A stretch of 64,000 nt of DNA from Nemertoderma westbladi (GCA_032718475.1 JAUCBJ010001501.1:1-64000), one strand, 5' to 3'; positions 20,575-32,120 are shown, numbered from the stretch's first letter. The notes: generated from the letters alone by a model not told the origin. Translations and numbers: made by a program.

Positions 20575-21960
20575 AATTTCTACACATACACTACTGCTCT
20601 ACACATACACTACTGCTTTACGGCCTACACTACTGCCCTACACATACACTACTGTTCTACGGCCTACACTACTGCTCTATTCATACACTACTGCTCTACG
20701 GCCTACACTACTGCTCTACATATACACTACTACTCTACGGCCTACACTACTGCTCTACACATACACTACTACTGCTCTACAGCCTACACTACTGCTCTAC
20801 ACATACACTACTGCTCTATGGCCTACACTAATACTCTACACATACACTACTGCTCTACGGCCTACACTACTGCTCTACATATACACTACTGCTCTACGGC
20901 CTACACTAATACTCTACACATACACTACTACTCTACAGCCTACACTACTGCTCTACACATACACTACTGCTCTACGGCCTACACTACGGCTCTACACATA
21001 CACTACTACTCTACGGCCTACGCTACTGCTCTACATATACACTACTGCTCTCAGCCTACACCACTGCTCTACACATACACTACTGCTCTACAGCCTACAC
21101 TACTGCTCTACAAATACACTACTACTCTACGGCCTACACTACTGCTCTACAGCCTACACTACTTCTCTACACATACACTAATGCTCTACGGCCTACACTA
21201 CTGCTCTACATATACACTACTACTCTACGGCCTACACTACTGCTCTACACATACACTACTGCTCTACAGCCTACACTACTGCTCTACACATACACTACTG
21301 CACTACACATACACTACTGCTCTACGGCCTACACTACTGCTCTACACATACACTACTGCTCTACGGCCTACACTACTGCTCTACACATACAATACTGCTC
21401 TACGGCCTACACTACTGCACTACACATACAATACTGCTCTACGGCCTACACTACTGCTCTACACATACACTACTGCACTACGGCCTGGACTACTGCTCTA
21501 CACATACACTACTGCTCTACGGCCTACACGACTGCACTACACATACAATACTGCTCTACGGCCTAGACTACTGCTCTACACATACACTACTACTCTACGG
21601 CCTACACTACTGCACTACACATACACTACTACTATACGGCCTACACTACTGCTCTACGGCCTACACTACTGCTCTACACATACACTACTGCTCTACGGCC
21701 TACACTACTGCTCTACACATACACTACTGCTCTACGGCCTACACTACTGCTCTACACATACACTACTACTCTACGGCCTACACTACTGCTCTACATATAC
21801 ACTACTACTCTACGGCCTACACTACTGCTCTACACATACACTACTACTCTACGGCCTACACTACTGCACTACACATACACTACTGCTCTACAGCCTACAC
21901 TACTGCTCTACACATACACTACTACTCTACGGCCTACACTACTGCTCTACACATACACAG
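20575..21960 (+). repeat. Minisatellite, 39-bp composite unit, fused to RTE-3
   Basis: The composite unit is CTACGGCCTACACTACTGCT plus CTACACATACACTACTGCT, 39 bp from two related half-units, repeated roughly 35 times. Local dimers show the alternation GGCC-type/ACACAT-type breaking in places. The period of three-times-thirteen creates a spurious 527-codon open frame. Confidence 0.93.
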
Positions 21961-22173
21961 TACAGTAGATCACATATGGACATCATTGCCGAATTCGATG
22001 TTCCCAAGGAAAACTATAATAAAGGATTATTAGTTCGCGGGTAATTGGCATTCGATTTCGTGAACTTTAAATTTGAAGATTTATCGAGATAGTGGAACCT
22101 ATAATGCACATTTCGATCTCTGAACAGAGCCATTGAATGAAGCTCCATAAGTAGTTGTTTCTGGGTTATTTCT

Positions 22174-23835
22174 ATGCAGTTACCAATGCCAACCGTTCAT
22201 GAACTGGCAGACGACCAATGGTACAACTCACCCATAACGGCGGATGAGGTGTTGGCTTCAATAGGGAAATCTTCTGATAAAAAGGCATGTGGACCTGATC
22301 GCGTTTTTAATGAGCATATTAAAATAAGCGCATCTGTGATCTTAACAACACTAGTATGTTTATACAACATGTGTTTAGACATTGGCAAAATACCACTCCA
22401 ATGGAAAACGAGTTTAATCAAGATAATGTATAAAGTGACGGGAAATAAATCATTACCGGACAATTACCGTGGGATAGCTTTAATCTGTGTCATGCTTAAA
22501 ATGCTGACCACTATTATAAACCAGAGAGTTAGAAAGCACATTGCTCACCTATTACCGGAAGAGCAGTATGGCTTTACGTGTGGTAAATCTACGTTGCATG
22601 CCCTTAAAAAGCTCCTTGACGACGTATCCACTATCATCAACAATGCCAGCCGCCCATCATCTCAGAGAGTAGTTTATGCAGCATTCGTAGACCTACGGAA
22701 GGCATTTGATCTTGTAAATCGATCAATCCTAATGTACAAGCTCTACACTATATTTGGCGTAAAGGGTAAAGTGTATAATCTTATCAGGGACATATTTCGG
22801 AACACAGTAAAAATTTACGATGGCATAAAACTCTCAAACCCAATAGAGCAGTTACGAGGAATACTCCAAGGAGACTGTTTTTCTCCAACATGTTTTTTGA
22901 TGTTCATCGCAGATCTTGCCTCGACATTACGTCTCATTGCTGATACTCTCAGGTTTATATTTTTCGCAGATGATTTAGTAATCTATTCATCAAATCGAGA
23001 ACACATTCAAACAGCGCTACACGAGCTCCACAAATGGTGCAAATTAAACAAAATGGCTGTAAATTTAAAGAAAACCAAAATTTTGAAATTTAGAAGGGGA
23101 GGCCCATTACGCAGAACAGATAAATTAATATACAATAATGAGAATGTGGAATTTTGTAACCATTATAAATATTTGGGAGTTATCTTGCAGCCAACACTTT
23201 GTTTCTCTAAACATATAGATACGAAGAAGAGGATATCTTATGCCGCAATTGGCTGCTTGAGGAACCTGCAGCTAATATCAATAGCCACAGGGGTAAAAAT
23301 ATTTAGAATGAAAATAGAACCGATGGTCACCTACGCATTTTCTGAGATTGGCATATATTTTACACTATCCAACCTCAAAGACATAGATAGAATAAAAGCA
23401 GCTTTTATGAAACGTCTTCTAGGATTGCCAAAAAATGCGTCCAATACAATGGCTTTGAAACTTATAGGCACTCCAACCTTTATAGAAGATCTAATAACGA
23501 AAAGACCCTTAATGTTCAAGGCAAATATTATTGAACAATACAAAGCTTGCCGTGTTGAAAAGGAAACAATATTTGAATCCATGAATTATAAACGTGGACC
23601 TGCCTTCGCATCAGAAACTTGGAGACAGCCTGGACAAACCAACCGACATGCTGTGACAAGAGCTACATTCCATGGATTCCATTATAAAATCTGTTCCAAT
23701 AAACATCCTTTCCATGAAATTAGCACTGATTGCCGCTGTATCTACTGCGATGAAGAAGATATACAACTACATCATGCATTAACATGCAAGGGCTGTCTCT
23801 CTCTCAACGCACTAGCAAACAACTATGCATTGTAA
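22174..23835 (+). CDS. Reverse transcriptase of a non-RTE LINE, 5'-truncated but open
   Basis: 553 codons with no internal stop. RT motifs in order: KKACGPDRVFNEH (residues about 36-48), NYRGIAL, EQYGFTCGKST, FVDLRKAFDL (about 171-180), LRGILQGDCFSPTCF (about 226-240), FFADDLVIYS (about 262-271) and YKYLGVIL. Near residue 519 a Cys/His cluster (CRCIYCDEEDIQLHHALTC) forms the C-terminal zinc-binding region typical of several non-LTR clades. The F-A-D-D catalytic pair is intact. No endonuclease lies upstream. An in-frame TGA occurs about 40 nt before the ATG, so this is a 5'-truncated insertion and not a host gene. I assign it to a jockey/CR1-like group only loosely. The frame's integrity suggests a fairly recent insertion. 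Confidence 0.85.
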   Translation: MQLPMPTVHELADDQWYNSPITADEVLASIGKSSDKKACGPDRVFNEHIKISASVILTTLVCLYNMCLDIGKIPLQWKTSLIKIMYKVTGNKSLPDNYRGIALICVMLKMLTTIINQRVRKHIAHLLPEEQYGFTCGKSTLHALKKLLDDVSTIINNASRPSSQRVVYAAFVDLRKAFDLVNRSILMYKLYTIFGVKGKVYNLIRDIFRNTVKIYDGIKLSNPIEQLRGILQGDCFSPTCFLMFIADLASTLRLIADTLRFIFFADDLVIYSSNREHIQTALHELHKWCKLNKMAVNLKKTKILKFRRGGPLRRTDKLIYNNENVEFCNHYKYLGVILQPTLCFSKHIDTKKRISYAAIGCLRNLQLISIATGVKIFRMKIEPMVTYAFSEIGIYFTLSNLKDIDRIKAAFMKRLLGLPKNASNTMALKLIGTPTFIEDLITKRPLMFKANIIEQYKACRVEKETIFESMNYKRGPAFASETWRQPGQTNRHAVTRATFHGFHYKICSNKHPFHEISTDCRCIYCDEEDIQLHHALTCKGCLSLNALANNYAL

Positions 23836-24304
23836 ACAATGATACATTATTGCAACTTCGTTCTGTGCACGTTCTTTTACAATTTATTTATTAACTAATA
23901 AAATATTCCTTTTACCCCGGTTTGGGGTGTATCTTGTTTTAAAATTTCTATGCAGTTACTAAAGATTGAGTAAATCATTTTTTAAATGGATTTTCCTTAC
24001 CAATATTACTTTTCATAACATAATTCTAGAAACACCAATGGAAAACTTATATTATTCAATAATATATCATGAGAAGGAATATTTCATATTATATTATTTA
24101 GCTGCTATTTTAACTTTTATTTACAATAAATAAAATTATTTTATTTTTAGTTTGAATAGTATGGTGTGATGACTCATCTATTCCTTCTATTATCGTTCTC
24201 GCTATTCCTTGTTCAACAACAAGTAGAAGATCATAGTAGCCATATATGGTGGTGGTGAACAATTATTATATTTATTGTGTTGCACCTTTAACCTTACGTC
24301 ATAC
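23836..24304. other. No gene seen; AT-rich
   Basis: AT-rich DNA after the LINE ORF with no recognisable tail repeat. A TTCTAGAA palindrome occurs near 24026. Nothing else can be supported. Confidence 0.5.
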
Positions 24305-24540
24305 GGCAGGGTAGCTCAGTTGGTTGAGAGGCCGGGCCTGCAATCTATTGGTTGTAGGTACGAGCCCCCCCCCCCCCCCCCCAGGGTCCACTCAGCCTTT
24401 CATCCACTAGGGTCGATAAAATGAGTACCAGTTAAATAACTGGGGGCAAATCTTGGGATAGGAGTAGCACCTACCCCTACCATCGGGTAGCAGCTATCGA
24501 AAGGGGAGCCTTCGGGTCGCCTCCGGCTTCGGCCGACTGT
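24305..24540 (+). mobile_element. tRNA-derived SINE
   Basis: A tRNA-like head carries an A box (TAGCTCAGTTGG, 24312-24323) and a B box (GGTACGAGCCC). A poly-C tract (24365-24382) and a body with CACTCAGCCTTTCATCC and GGTCGATAAAATGAGTACCAG follow, a block that I recall from SINEs of many marine invertebrates. The head cannot fold as a working tRNA beyond the D arm. RNA polymerase III would transcribe it, with mobilisation by a LINE. Confidence 0.7.
24365..24382. repeat. poly-C homopolymer (18 nt) inside the SINE
   Basis: The tract lies directly after the B box, where a normal tRNA would continue its T arm. Confidence 0.95.
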
Positions 24541-24829
24541 TTGTTTTGTTTGCCTTTAATGTGTAATTGATTATATTATTTTGATGTTAACTGTATCCGT
24601 GAGGTTTGATCAAGAAACCGACATACGGTTAACAAAAAATAATTTCGTGTTTTTTATTGATTCAAATAAACATTTTTATGCTGAATCGATCACACTGAAA
24701 ACAGATTGCAAATCCGATAAAATGTTGTCGAGATATTGAGTTTTGAAAATTAGTAGTCTAATGACCAAATATTAACAAAGTTTTGAGAAAAACGGCTTTG
24801 CAGCATTATTTTAATTTTTATTATTATTG

Positions 24830-25302
24830 GAGATCACTCTGTCTGTCTGTCTGAATACCTTGTCTGTTTGTCTGTCAAAAAATATAACAAATAAATAAGT
24901 AAAGCACCACCACCTACATTTTTTTGCTATTGGGCTTTTATCTGCCGATGATTTCAATTGCGATGTCGGTTTTCACTATTTACCGAATCTAGACGATTGT
25001 CTGCCTGTCAGTCAGTCTGTCTGTTTTTGGTATGTCTGTCTTTCTGTTAAAATTTAAGAAAGCGTACAAACTCTTTAAAGTTTGTGCTATAGGGTTTTCC
25101 TTGGTGGTAATAACATTGAAAATGTCACTGGGTGGTAATTACATTTAAAATTTCACTTTTCCAGTTTGATGAAATATAGACTTTCTGTCTGTCTGAGAAA
25201 TAAATCAAATTAACAAACAATTTTATTTATGGGGTTTTATTGGTCGGTGATTTCATTTCCGATATGTATTATTACGTATTATTGATTATTTAAGGTTTGT
25301 AA

Positions 25303-25333
<31 letters not shown>

Positions 25334-25470
25334 AAAAATGACAGTCAGGATCGCGTCAAACCCATAAATCGACATTGGAAATAGAATCGTCATCCAAGAA
25401 AACCCCCAAAGCAAAACATTTTGTTAGATATCATGTTTCCCTAATTTTTGACAGACAAACCGACACCCAG
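24830..25470. repeat. Degenerate array rich in CTGT microsatellites
   Basis: GTCTGTCTGTCTG-type runs appear near 24838, 25012, 25183 and 25302, and a complementary CAGACAGA run near 25470. They are separated by related AT-rich blocks such as GGGTTTTATTGGTCGGTGATTTCATTTCC and its degraded relatives. Unit length is roughly 120-190 bp. The short frame at 25375-25596 crosses this array and is not supported as a gene. Confidence 0.6.
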
Positions 25471-25599
25471 ACAGAGAGACTGATCGACAGTCTAGAATCC
25501 GTCAGAAGAACCATCCAACCAGAAGCAACAGGGGAAGTAACATTTGAAATGAAATCAACGAACAGGAAAACTCATAGCGAAAATTATCCTGTATGACAA

Positions 25600-27000
25600 A
25601 TACAATTACAGTAATTTGAAAAACTAATGCCTATCTTACAATAAAATTGGCCCCTTAAATTTATAATAATTTCAAAATTAGTGAAGTCTACAAAAAATCA
25701 AATAACTCCAAAACTATAATAGATATGAAAATTTCGTTTACAATTTCAGAATTACCAACAAATTCCGTTCTAGAATAAGTAAAAAAATAAAATTCGATTT
25801 TTTAAAACCAAATGAACTATTTTTACTTCAACCTCTAATTCTGTGAAATAATATTTTGCAACGCTAGGTCGATTTCTTGATCAAACCTCACCTATACTTA
25901 CCACATAATTGGATTTTCTTTGCTGTCTATGAAGCTACTTCCCCTGCAGGCCATTTATCCTATTTAATACAGTAAAAATACAATATTCTGAATCATTTTG
26001 TTCATCACATACGTAGCTGGGCAACAATGCAATACCTCTTTAATTATACTATTACGTAGCTATTCATGCATAAACAAAATGTTCTAGAATATGATATTTT
26101 TACTTAATAGAATAAAATAACCTCGCACAGATGCAAAACCATGCAACTTTTGAACTATCAAATCTCAGAAATTTTTCAACAAATTCAGATTATGTTACAT
26201 ATTTTGAAACCTTGCATGGCCAGCTTTCAATCAGTACCAACAAATCACTATAATATTGAAGAATAACTGAAGTGTAACTGGTGAAAAATATAGCCGGAGA
26301 CACCATTTTCAAACTTTGTAGTATTTATAATTGTATGTGTATCGTATATGTAATCATTGTTTACCATACAGTAAGAATGTTTTAGCAGAATATGTATCAA
26401 AAATTTTATTCAAAAATTGTAAATTCTTAAATTTAGAGCGTTACGGCCCTCGTTTACATCACTCGTTGCGTAACGCTATAAATTGCTATTTTATGAACAA
26501 TGGCTTAATGTTAAATTAAGTTAAAGATATAACTATTTACATACTTGTGTGTAAAGTAGGCCTAGCACTTTACAGTGTGATGATCCGAGTGCTTTGTTAC
26601 AAGAACGAACGTAATGAGTGAATGAGTAATGAATGAGGATCGCCTAGAACACTGTAAAGTACTTTGCTACAAGTGTATGTAGTTTTATTCCAAAATTTTA
26701 ACATTACGAAATGATTGTATATATATTATAAGTGATAGAAACTGCACAAATTAAATTGACATTGACATAAATTATGTTATAAAAATATTAGCTTATATTT
26801 ATGGTGGTGTTTGGAGCCATGTTAATTGTTTATACCTACTGGTTATTAATAGCTAACGGTAGGTAATGCAGTAGGCCTTATCTGGCTGTCAGGCAATTTA
26901 TATTAGATTCCAACTATTGTGTATGTGGTTACCATGACGGCGTAACTTTACGGTCACGCAGCTTTACACTTTACCTAAATAATAACACGAAATACAATAC
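25600..27000. other. No gene; small hairpin repeats
   Basis: Mostly AT-rich DNA. An inverted pair AGCGTTACG/CGTAACGCT lies at about 26437-26479, and an inverted pair ACTTTACAGTGT/ACACTGTAAAGT at about 26569 and 26650. The motif TAATCATTGTTTACCATACA (about 26350) recurs in related form near 28520 and 28600. No ORF is convincing. Confidence 0.45.
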
Positions 27001-27084
27001 TAAATGTACACGAAGTGGGGCCTTCGCGCAGCACGTGAAATGAGTTAATGCTAAGTATCAACTCGAAAGGATTATAAAAGCATA

Positions 27085-28015
27085 GGAGAAGATTTTCCCG
27101 GAAAACGTTAACCCTCTAGCGGGAGACTGGGTAACTGAAGAAGGAAGGATTAGTTTCCCTACAAAGCCACATCCTATGGTCTATTACATATCTACCAAGT
27201 TTCCGATTGACGGATCATAAATAACGAAATGTTGGAAGGTTTTCACTTTCATACATTTAGCCCTCTAGCGGCATATTAAAGAACTACGGATCGATCACCT
27301 TCCTCACAAAGACGAGGCATGTGGTCTAGTACATACCGGTACTGTATATTCCAAAATTCAGCTTAAATAGATTAAGATCAAGGAATTCGCGAAGGTTATC
27401 ACTTTCCTACATTTCGCCCTCTAGCGGCAGACTCGAAAACTCCGGACCGATTACTGTCCACACAAAGACTTAGGATGTCTTCTAGTACATATATGACAAG
27501 TTTCAGCGTAATCAGATCATAAACAACTAAATGGAAGAATAATTTCACATTCGGGACATTTCGCCCTCTAGCGGCAGACTGGAGAACTGCAGACAGATTA
27601 GCCTCCTTTGAAATTTACAGCTAATGGTCTAGTACATACTTCCCAAGTTTCAGCTTAAACGGATTAAAAGCAAAGAAATGGGTGGCCATTTAATGTTTAG
27701 ACATGTGGCCCTCTAGCGGGAGACTGGAAAACTTCGGACCGATTACAATCCACACAAAGACTCAGGATGTCATCTAGTACATATATGACAAGTTTCAGCG
27801 TAATCAGATCATAAACAACTAAATGGAAGAATAATTTCACATTCGGGACATTTCGCCCTCTAGCGGCGGACTGGAGAACTGCAGACAGATTAGCCTCCTT
27901 TGAAATTTACAGCTAATGGTCTAGTACATACTTCCCAAGTTTCAGCTTAAACGGATTAAAAGCAAAGAAATGGGTGGCCATTTAATGTTTAGACATGTGG
28001 CCCTCTAGCGGGAGA
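27085..28015. repeat. Tandem array of about 148-bp units with CCCTCTAGCGG motif
   Basis: CCCTCTAGCGG begins at 27112, 27261, 27417, 27564, 27709, 27856 and 28001 (spacings 149, 156, 147, 145, 147, 145). Between the motifs, GGTCTAGTACATA and AAGTTTCAGC blocks recur in order. Units 4-5 and 6-7 are nearly identical as dimers of about 292 bp, indicating a recent duplication of a two-unit block. Confidence 0.9.
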
Positions 28016-28132
28016 CCATTGCACTGATGGTGTCTGAAAGTCTCTCAAAAATCTCAACTTTTGCTCATATTGATACCTACAAATTTTCAACTTGGCAGCT
28101 TTAAATCCGACAAAGTTATTAGCATGTCAAAA

Positions 28133-28192
28133 TCGTAACGACGACGACAACGACGACGACGACGACAACGACGACGACGACGACGACGACAA
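28133..28192. repeat. GAC/AAC trinucleotide microsatellite
   Basis: An uninterrupted run of ACG and ACA triplets over about 60 bp. It is followed by GTGGCTCGCCCCACA (near 28250), which recurs inverted near 56876. Confidence 0.9.
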
Positions 28193-28819
28193 CTATTTGC
28201 ATAAATTGACCCACCCCCTAACAGTGTCAATTCGCTAAGGCTCCGCCAACTTCGTGGCTCGCCCCACAGGCCAATACAATGCTGTAATGTCCTCTAAGGT
28301 TGTAAAGTGCTACATAACAACTCGCTGTTAATACTAACGGCGGCATTGAGTAATGTTACAATTTCAAGTCTATGAAGTTAAAAGCATAAAGAGCTATAGC
28401 TCTATACGTAAAATTCCTAATCCAGAATTCTATACTGAATAAATTTATTTATGAATGAGATAATATTGGTTATTATTATTATTTAACATATTAAATTATG
28501 TATATGTATTGTAACTGTAATATCATTGCTTACCCATACAATAAGAATGTAATATTTATCGTATTATATTAATAATTGTAAAGGACTACTTATTGTAATA
28601 ATCATTGTTTACCATATAATAAGTATGTAATAATAATTACAAGATCAAAAATTCCTATAACAGTATTTCGGAAACAACCTGAACCACATATTTTGGATTC
28701 TATATTACCTTGTTAATGATAAAAAAAGTATATTATTAAATTTTATTTTGCTGATTATATGTTTATTCATGGAAATTCTGCGGAAATTTGGTCGACATTT
28801 TGTCATGTATACCTTTCTG

Positions 28820-29096
28820 CATTAGCAGTCAGTTGGCAAAAACACCCACAGTGAGCGAATAGTTTTGTACTGTTGCCACTGCGCTAGTCCACCTACATAG
28901 GGTACTGGTAATTGTACAATCGGACAACTGAGAATATTAACATCACTCAAACAAACTCGACTTATTATTACCGGCCCTAGGGCCAGAATTAGTCCATCAC
29001 CAAAAGATATAAGCCAGGCAGCGCGTAAGCAAAACAAAAACCACCTCACTACAAAAGTCGAATGGTCGGGATCTGGAGCCAACACGGATCCCGTCA
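28820..29096 (+). repeat. LTR-like unit C (right end)
   Basis: Ends GGTCGGGATCTGG... GGATCCCGTCACA, matching the terminal TCGGGATC...GATCC(C/T)GTCACA pattern of the units at 33530-34073 and (reverse strand) 40221-40717. The left boundary is not defined. It could be a solo LTR. Confidence 0.4.
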
Positions 29097-29160
29097 CACC
29101 TCTCAACAACAGGCCTGATGTTGAGAAGGCCGTGCCGTTAAAATCAGAAGTTGAATTTTA

Positions 29161-29900
29161 GGGGGGGGGGGGGGGGGGGGGGGGGTACACCATTTTCGGA
29201 CAACTCTTCGATTTATCACTCTCAGCGTTTCAAAATTGTTTGATTTTGGCTAAAATTTGGCATATAGGTGCCTAAGATGCTATTCTACATGACAGGTCAG
29301 AAAATTGTTTTTTTTTCGCTATTTAATATTAGTTAATACTAGTTAACAACAAAAAAACTTGGTTGCGCTTAAAACCCTAAGGCTTTTACAGTTTTGAACC
29401 TAATCACATGAAAGTTTTTTTATATGGTAGATCAAAGATGGGGCAACATAACTATCAGGCGAAATTTTGTTAAAATAATTCTGCTCCGCTAGGTGGCGCT
29501 GCAAATTTATGCAAATTTTTAGGTTTTTTATAAATAGTATTAAATTTTATTAACAACAAATTTCGAAAATTTGCCTGATACTTTTATGCAGGGTGGCTAT
29601 CTAGACATCCACAGGAAGTTTCAGACTAATTACTCAAAAATTGTAGAAGTAGTAGGGTTTTGAAGTTGACAATTTCATGAAAAAAATATTTGGAGATAAT
29701 CGACCTTTCATTATACATAGTAATAGTAATTTCAATAGGATTCCGTAAATGGAAATTTACATAACTTGAAAACTAAAAGAGTTATTAAATAGCGGTTTTC
29801 AGATTTGGAAACCCATTCAATGGTGCATTACAATAGACCATAAAAAAAATTTCGACATATTTTGGACCAAAATGGTGTACCCCCCCCCCCCCCCCCCCCC
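29161..29900. mobile_element. MITE with poly-G/poly-C terminal inverted repeats
   Basis: Starts with 25 G then TACACCATTTT, and ends AAAATGGTGTA followed by 21 C, so the inverted repeats include the homopolymers. TTA flanks both ends (29158-29160 and 29901-29903), as expected for a 3-bp TWA duplication of the PIF/Harbinger type. The 740-bp interior has no transposase. It contains CCGCTAGGTGGCGC near 29494, which fits the CTCF consensus. Confidence 0.7.
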
Positions 29901-29903
29901 TTA

Positions 29904-30600
29904 ATAAGTAAAGTAAGTACAAACACACAAACACAAACAAATATAAATACATGCTAAACATACAGGTATCTGTCGCAACCCTAACCTTAAGCCTACCCGC
30001 CATACACTAAATGATACCATTAATAAACTGCACAATAACTAAGCCTATATTCTATAAGAAAATATATGACAATTTTGTCGCCATGAAAGGGGTATGACTG
30101 AGGCAAAAATAATTAATTTGTGAAAAATATGGTTGCGTTTCGGTGTCTTGGACCAGTACACGCTAATCCTCGACACCTCGTCAGCTGGACAGGGAATTAG
30201 CCAAGCCTATCTATAATGCACCACCAATGACCTAAATTAATCGCACCATCAACTCTGTTACCACCTAGCCCAAACAGAAGTCAGACCACAGAACACAGGA
30301 ACCTTATAGGCATATGGTAAGTAAATATGTTACCAATGGAAAACTGGTAGAGTGCTAGGGCACACACACAATACAAAATTTATATAAGATTTTATGATTT
30401 GCAGTAATGTCGGAATTGTGCTCCACTTTCATAAGATGATAATTGATGTTAACGACATACTGACTAACAGGGGGTTGGTATGTATATATTAACTTAAAGG
30501 AAGAACAGGAGTCTTACACCCCCAATAAAAAATATAGAATCAGGACATTTAGCCCAAAAGGTAGGGACAAGTTAAGTGAGAGTAGATTACAAAAAGTATG
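29904..30600. other. No gene seen
   Basis: Contains ACAAACACAAACA-type simple sequence near 29920 and otherwise unremarkable DNA. The last part leads directly into the BEL/Pao relic and may be its upstream coding sequence, too decayed to read. Confidence 0.4.
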
Positions 30601-30607
30601 GACAAAG

Positions 30608-31080
30608 GTTAGAGGTAGGCACAGTCCAAACTGTATGCTACATGTGTTGAAACAGACGGCAATAGACCAAAGGATGCACTATGACAACAGTGTGCTTGAG
30701 ACGGTCGAGAAGGATTTTTATATAGACGATGGTATCAAGTGCATTGACACAGTAGAGGATGCTACAGAGTTACCTAGCAACAGGGAGTTTCCCGTTAACC
30801 AAATTTGTGTCGAACTCTCATGAGTTCATAAATCAATTTCCCGTTTAAGATCGAGGGTCTGGAAGCATCGAGTTGGGAGTAGAACAAATTCCCACAGCCA
30901 GGGATTTAGGTCTGGCTTGGGACCCCAATGACGATACCTTCCCGGTTTCTCAACCCATCAAAGACTAAGAGGGATCTGGTTATCAGTAATGATCAGTTTG
31001 TTCGATCCCTTTAATTTTATCACTCCAGTGATTCTGCAAGTGCGCGGATACGTGCGCGATATATGGGTTGATGGTATCTG
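30608..31080 (+). pseudogene. BEL/Pao LTR retrotransposon reverse transcriptase relic
   Basis: The first block reads SPNCMLHVLKQTAID, then NSVLETVEKDFYIDDGIKC, which corresponds to the family's S.S.CA...L..TA.D and FYVDD catalytic region (here YIDD). After a frameshift comes FPLTKFVSNS, matching the LTKW.SNS motif. Further on, ARDLGLAWDPNDDTF and, in another frame, SLFDPFNFITPVILQVR match the LG..WD...D.F and S.(F/Y)DPLG...P motifs. These are characteristic of Pao-type RT and connection domains as I recall them. Stops and at least three frameshifts make it inactive. No LTRs could be assigned to it. Confidence 0.8.
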
Positions 31081-31135
31081 TTGGTGCCGGCTAATCGGTG
31101 TATCCTAAGGCAATGGAATTACATTGTTTTAGTAA

Positions 31136-31350
31136 ATATGTCAATTTTGTAAATTGATTGTTTGAAACTTGTTTTTCACGCAATTGGGGTTTTTTAGGGT
31201 TCTGGTTTCGATGAAATATATACGAGTTGCACCAAGCGTATCAAACCTCTATTTTTCTGTGCTGTGTGCAAATTTTTGTGCTAGCACGAAATTTTGAAAA
31301 AATCCATTCAATAGATAAAATTGCTTGTGACAATTTATTTCTTGCGTTTT
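31136..31350 (+). repeat. Palindrome-cored repeat family, fragment
   Basis: Matches 11120-11345 closely (ATGTCAATTTTGTAAATTGA, then CAATTGGGGTTTTTTAGGGT), with one core near 31275 (GTGCTAGCAC). It is in the same orientation as copies 1 and 2 and opposite to the adjacent 32121-33070 copy. Confidence 0.82.
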
Positions 31351-31419
31351 AGAGGTTTTTAATTCACATTAAATAAAATATGCAATTATAAGTATATATA
31401 TATACTTTAACTATGCTTG

Positions 31420-32120
31420 AAGTAAATAAAACAAATAAAACTAAAACTGAAAACTGTACCTAAGGAAGCGGAAATCAAAATAGAGAAGGTCTTAATATCC
31501 AAGGCCAGTAAGGTAAAATCAATTAAGATTAAGGTAAGGAAGGTTAGGAAGAGAGCTGGGCCCAATTCTAAAAATGGAGAAAAGCATATTAAGTAGTTGG
31601 GGCGGAGATTGAGGAAGGACAGGAGGGAAGTTAATGTCAACTTGAACAGACAGTCGGACAAACCGTTGGATTTTCAGAACAAATGTGTCGAGACCGAGAT
31701 TTCAACCAGGTCGGCACGGCAAGTCACCCGACATTTGTAATCCTCCGCAGCTCGAAAGATACCAATCCTGAAACAACATCACAGATTAGATTAGGCACAA
31801 CTAATCAAGTTAAATTAGAGGAGGACTTGGTGGAGGAAATACCACCGGGGCCAGCTGATATTAAACAGGTGGATAATCGTACAACAATTATATCGGATGT
31901 TAAACTTCCTTCTACATTGATTTAGTGAAACTCAACTCATCTCCAGCGGAGATACAGAAAATAAAGGGGCTTCGTCACAAATCCCTGGATGAGAAAACTT
32001 CCAAAATTGAAGGGTTATCTCTAGATAAGATACAACAATCCCAATGTCTGATGTACTGGTGTGGTTATATTTCAGCTCCAAAATTACAAGTAGTGAACAA
32101 TTTTCATAAAATTTGCGGCT
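31420..32120 (+). pseudogene. Unrecognised lysine-rich decayed ORF
   Basis: I do not recognise this. Three adjoining frames read as one protein if slips are allowed. The first is a Lys-rich stretch from 31445 (KAEIKIEK-like, then KVRKVRKRAG). The second is an acidic stretch (LEEDLVEEIPPGPADIKQVDN, 31805-31875). The third is KIKGLRHKSLDEKTSKIEGL (31955-32020). One stop lies near 31598, and a frame change near 31923. It sits between two oppositely oriented palindromic repeat fragments, so it may be part of the interior of that repeat family. A gag-like origin is possible but unproven. The minus-strand hydrophobic frame over 31407-31661 is a shadow. Confidence 0.3.

Noticed and set aside
20461-22044. 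A 527-codon open frame of YTTALHIHYCST-type repeats
   Set aside because: The 39-bp period is a multiple of three and contains no stop, so several frames stay open. The composition is pure minisatellite.
24305-24380. A functional tRNA gene
   Set aside because: A and B boxes are present, but the anticodon and T arms do not fold and poly-C follows the B box. It is a SINE head.
25375-25596. 73-codon charged protein
   Set aside because: It overlaps the CAGA microsatellite array, with no motif and no flanking gene signals.
28141-28192. Poly-Asp/Asn coding exon
   Set aside because: It is a pure trinucleotide microsatellite in non-coding surroundings.
31407-31661. Leucine/phenylalanine-rich minus-strand membrane protein
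   Set aside because: The opposite strand is a lysine-rich AAG/AAA-dense sequence, whose complement always reads as Leu/Phe.
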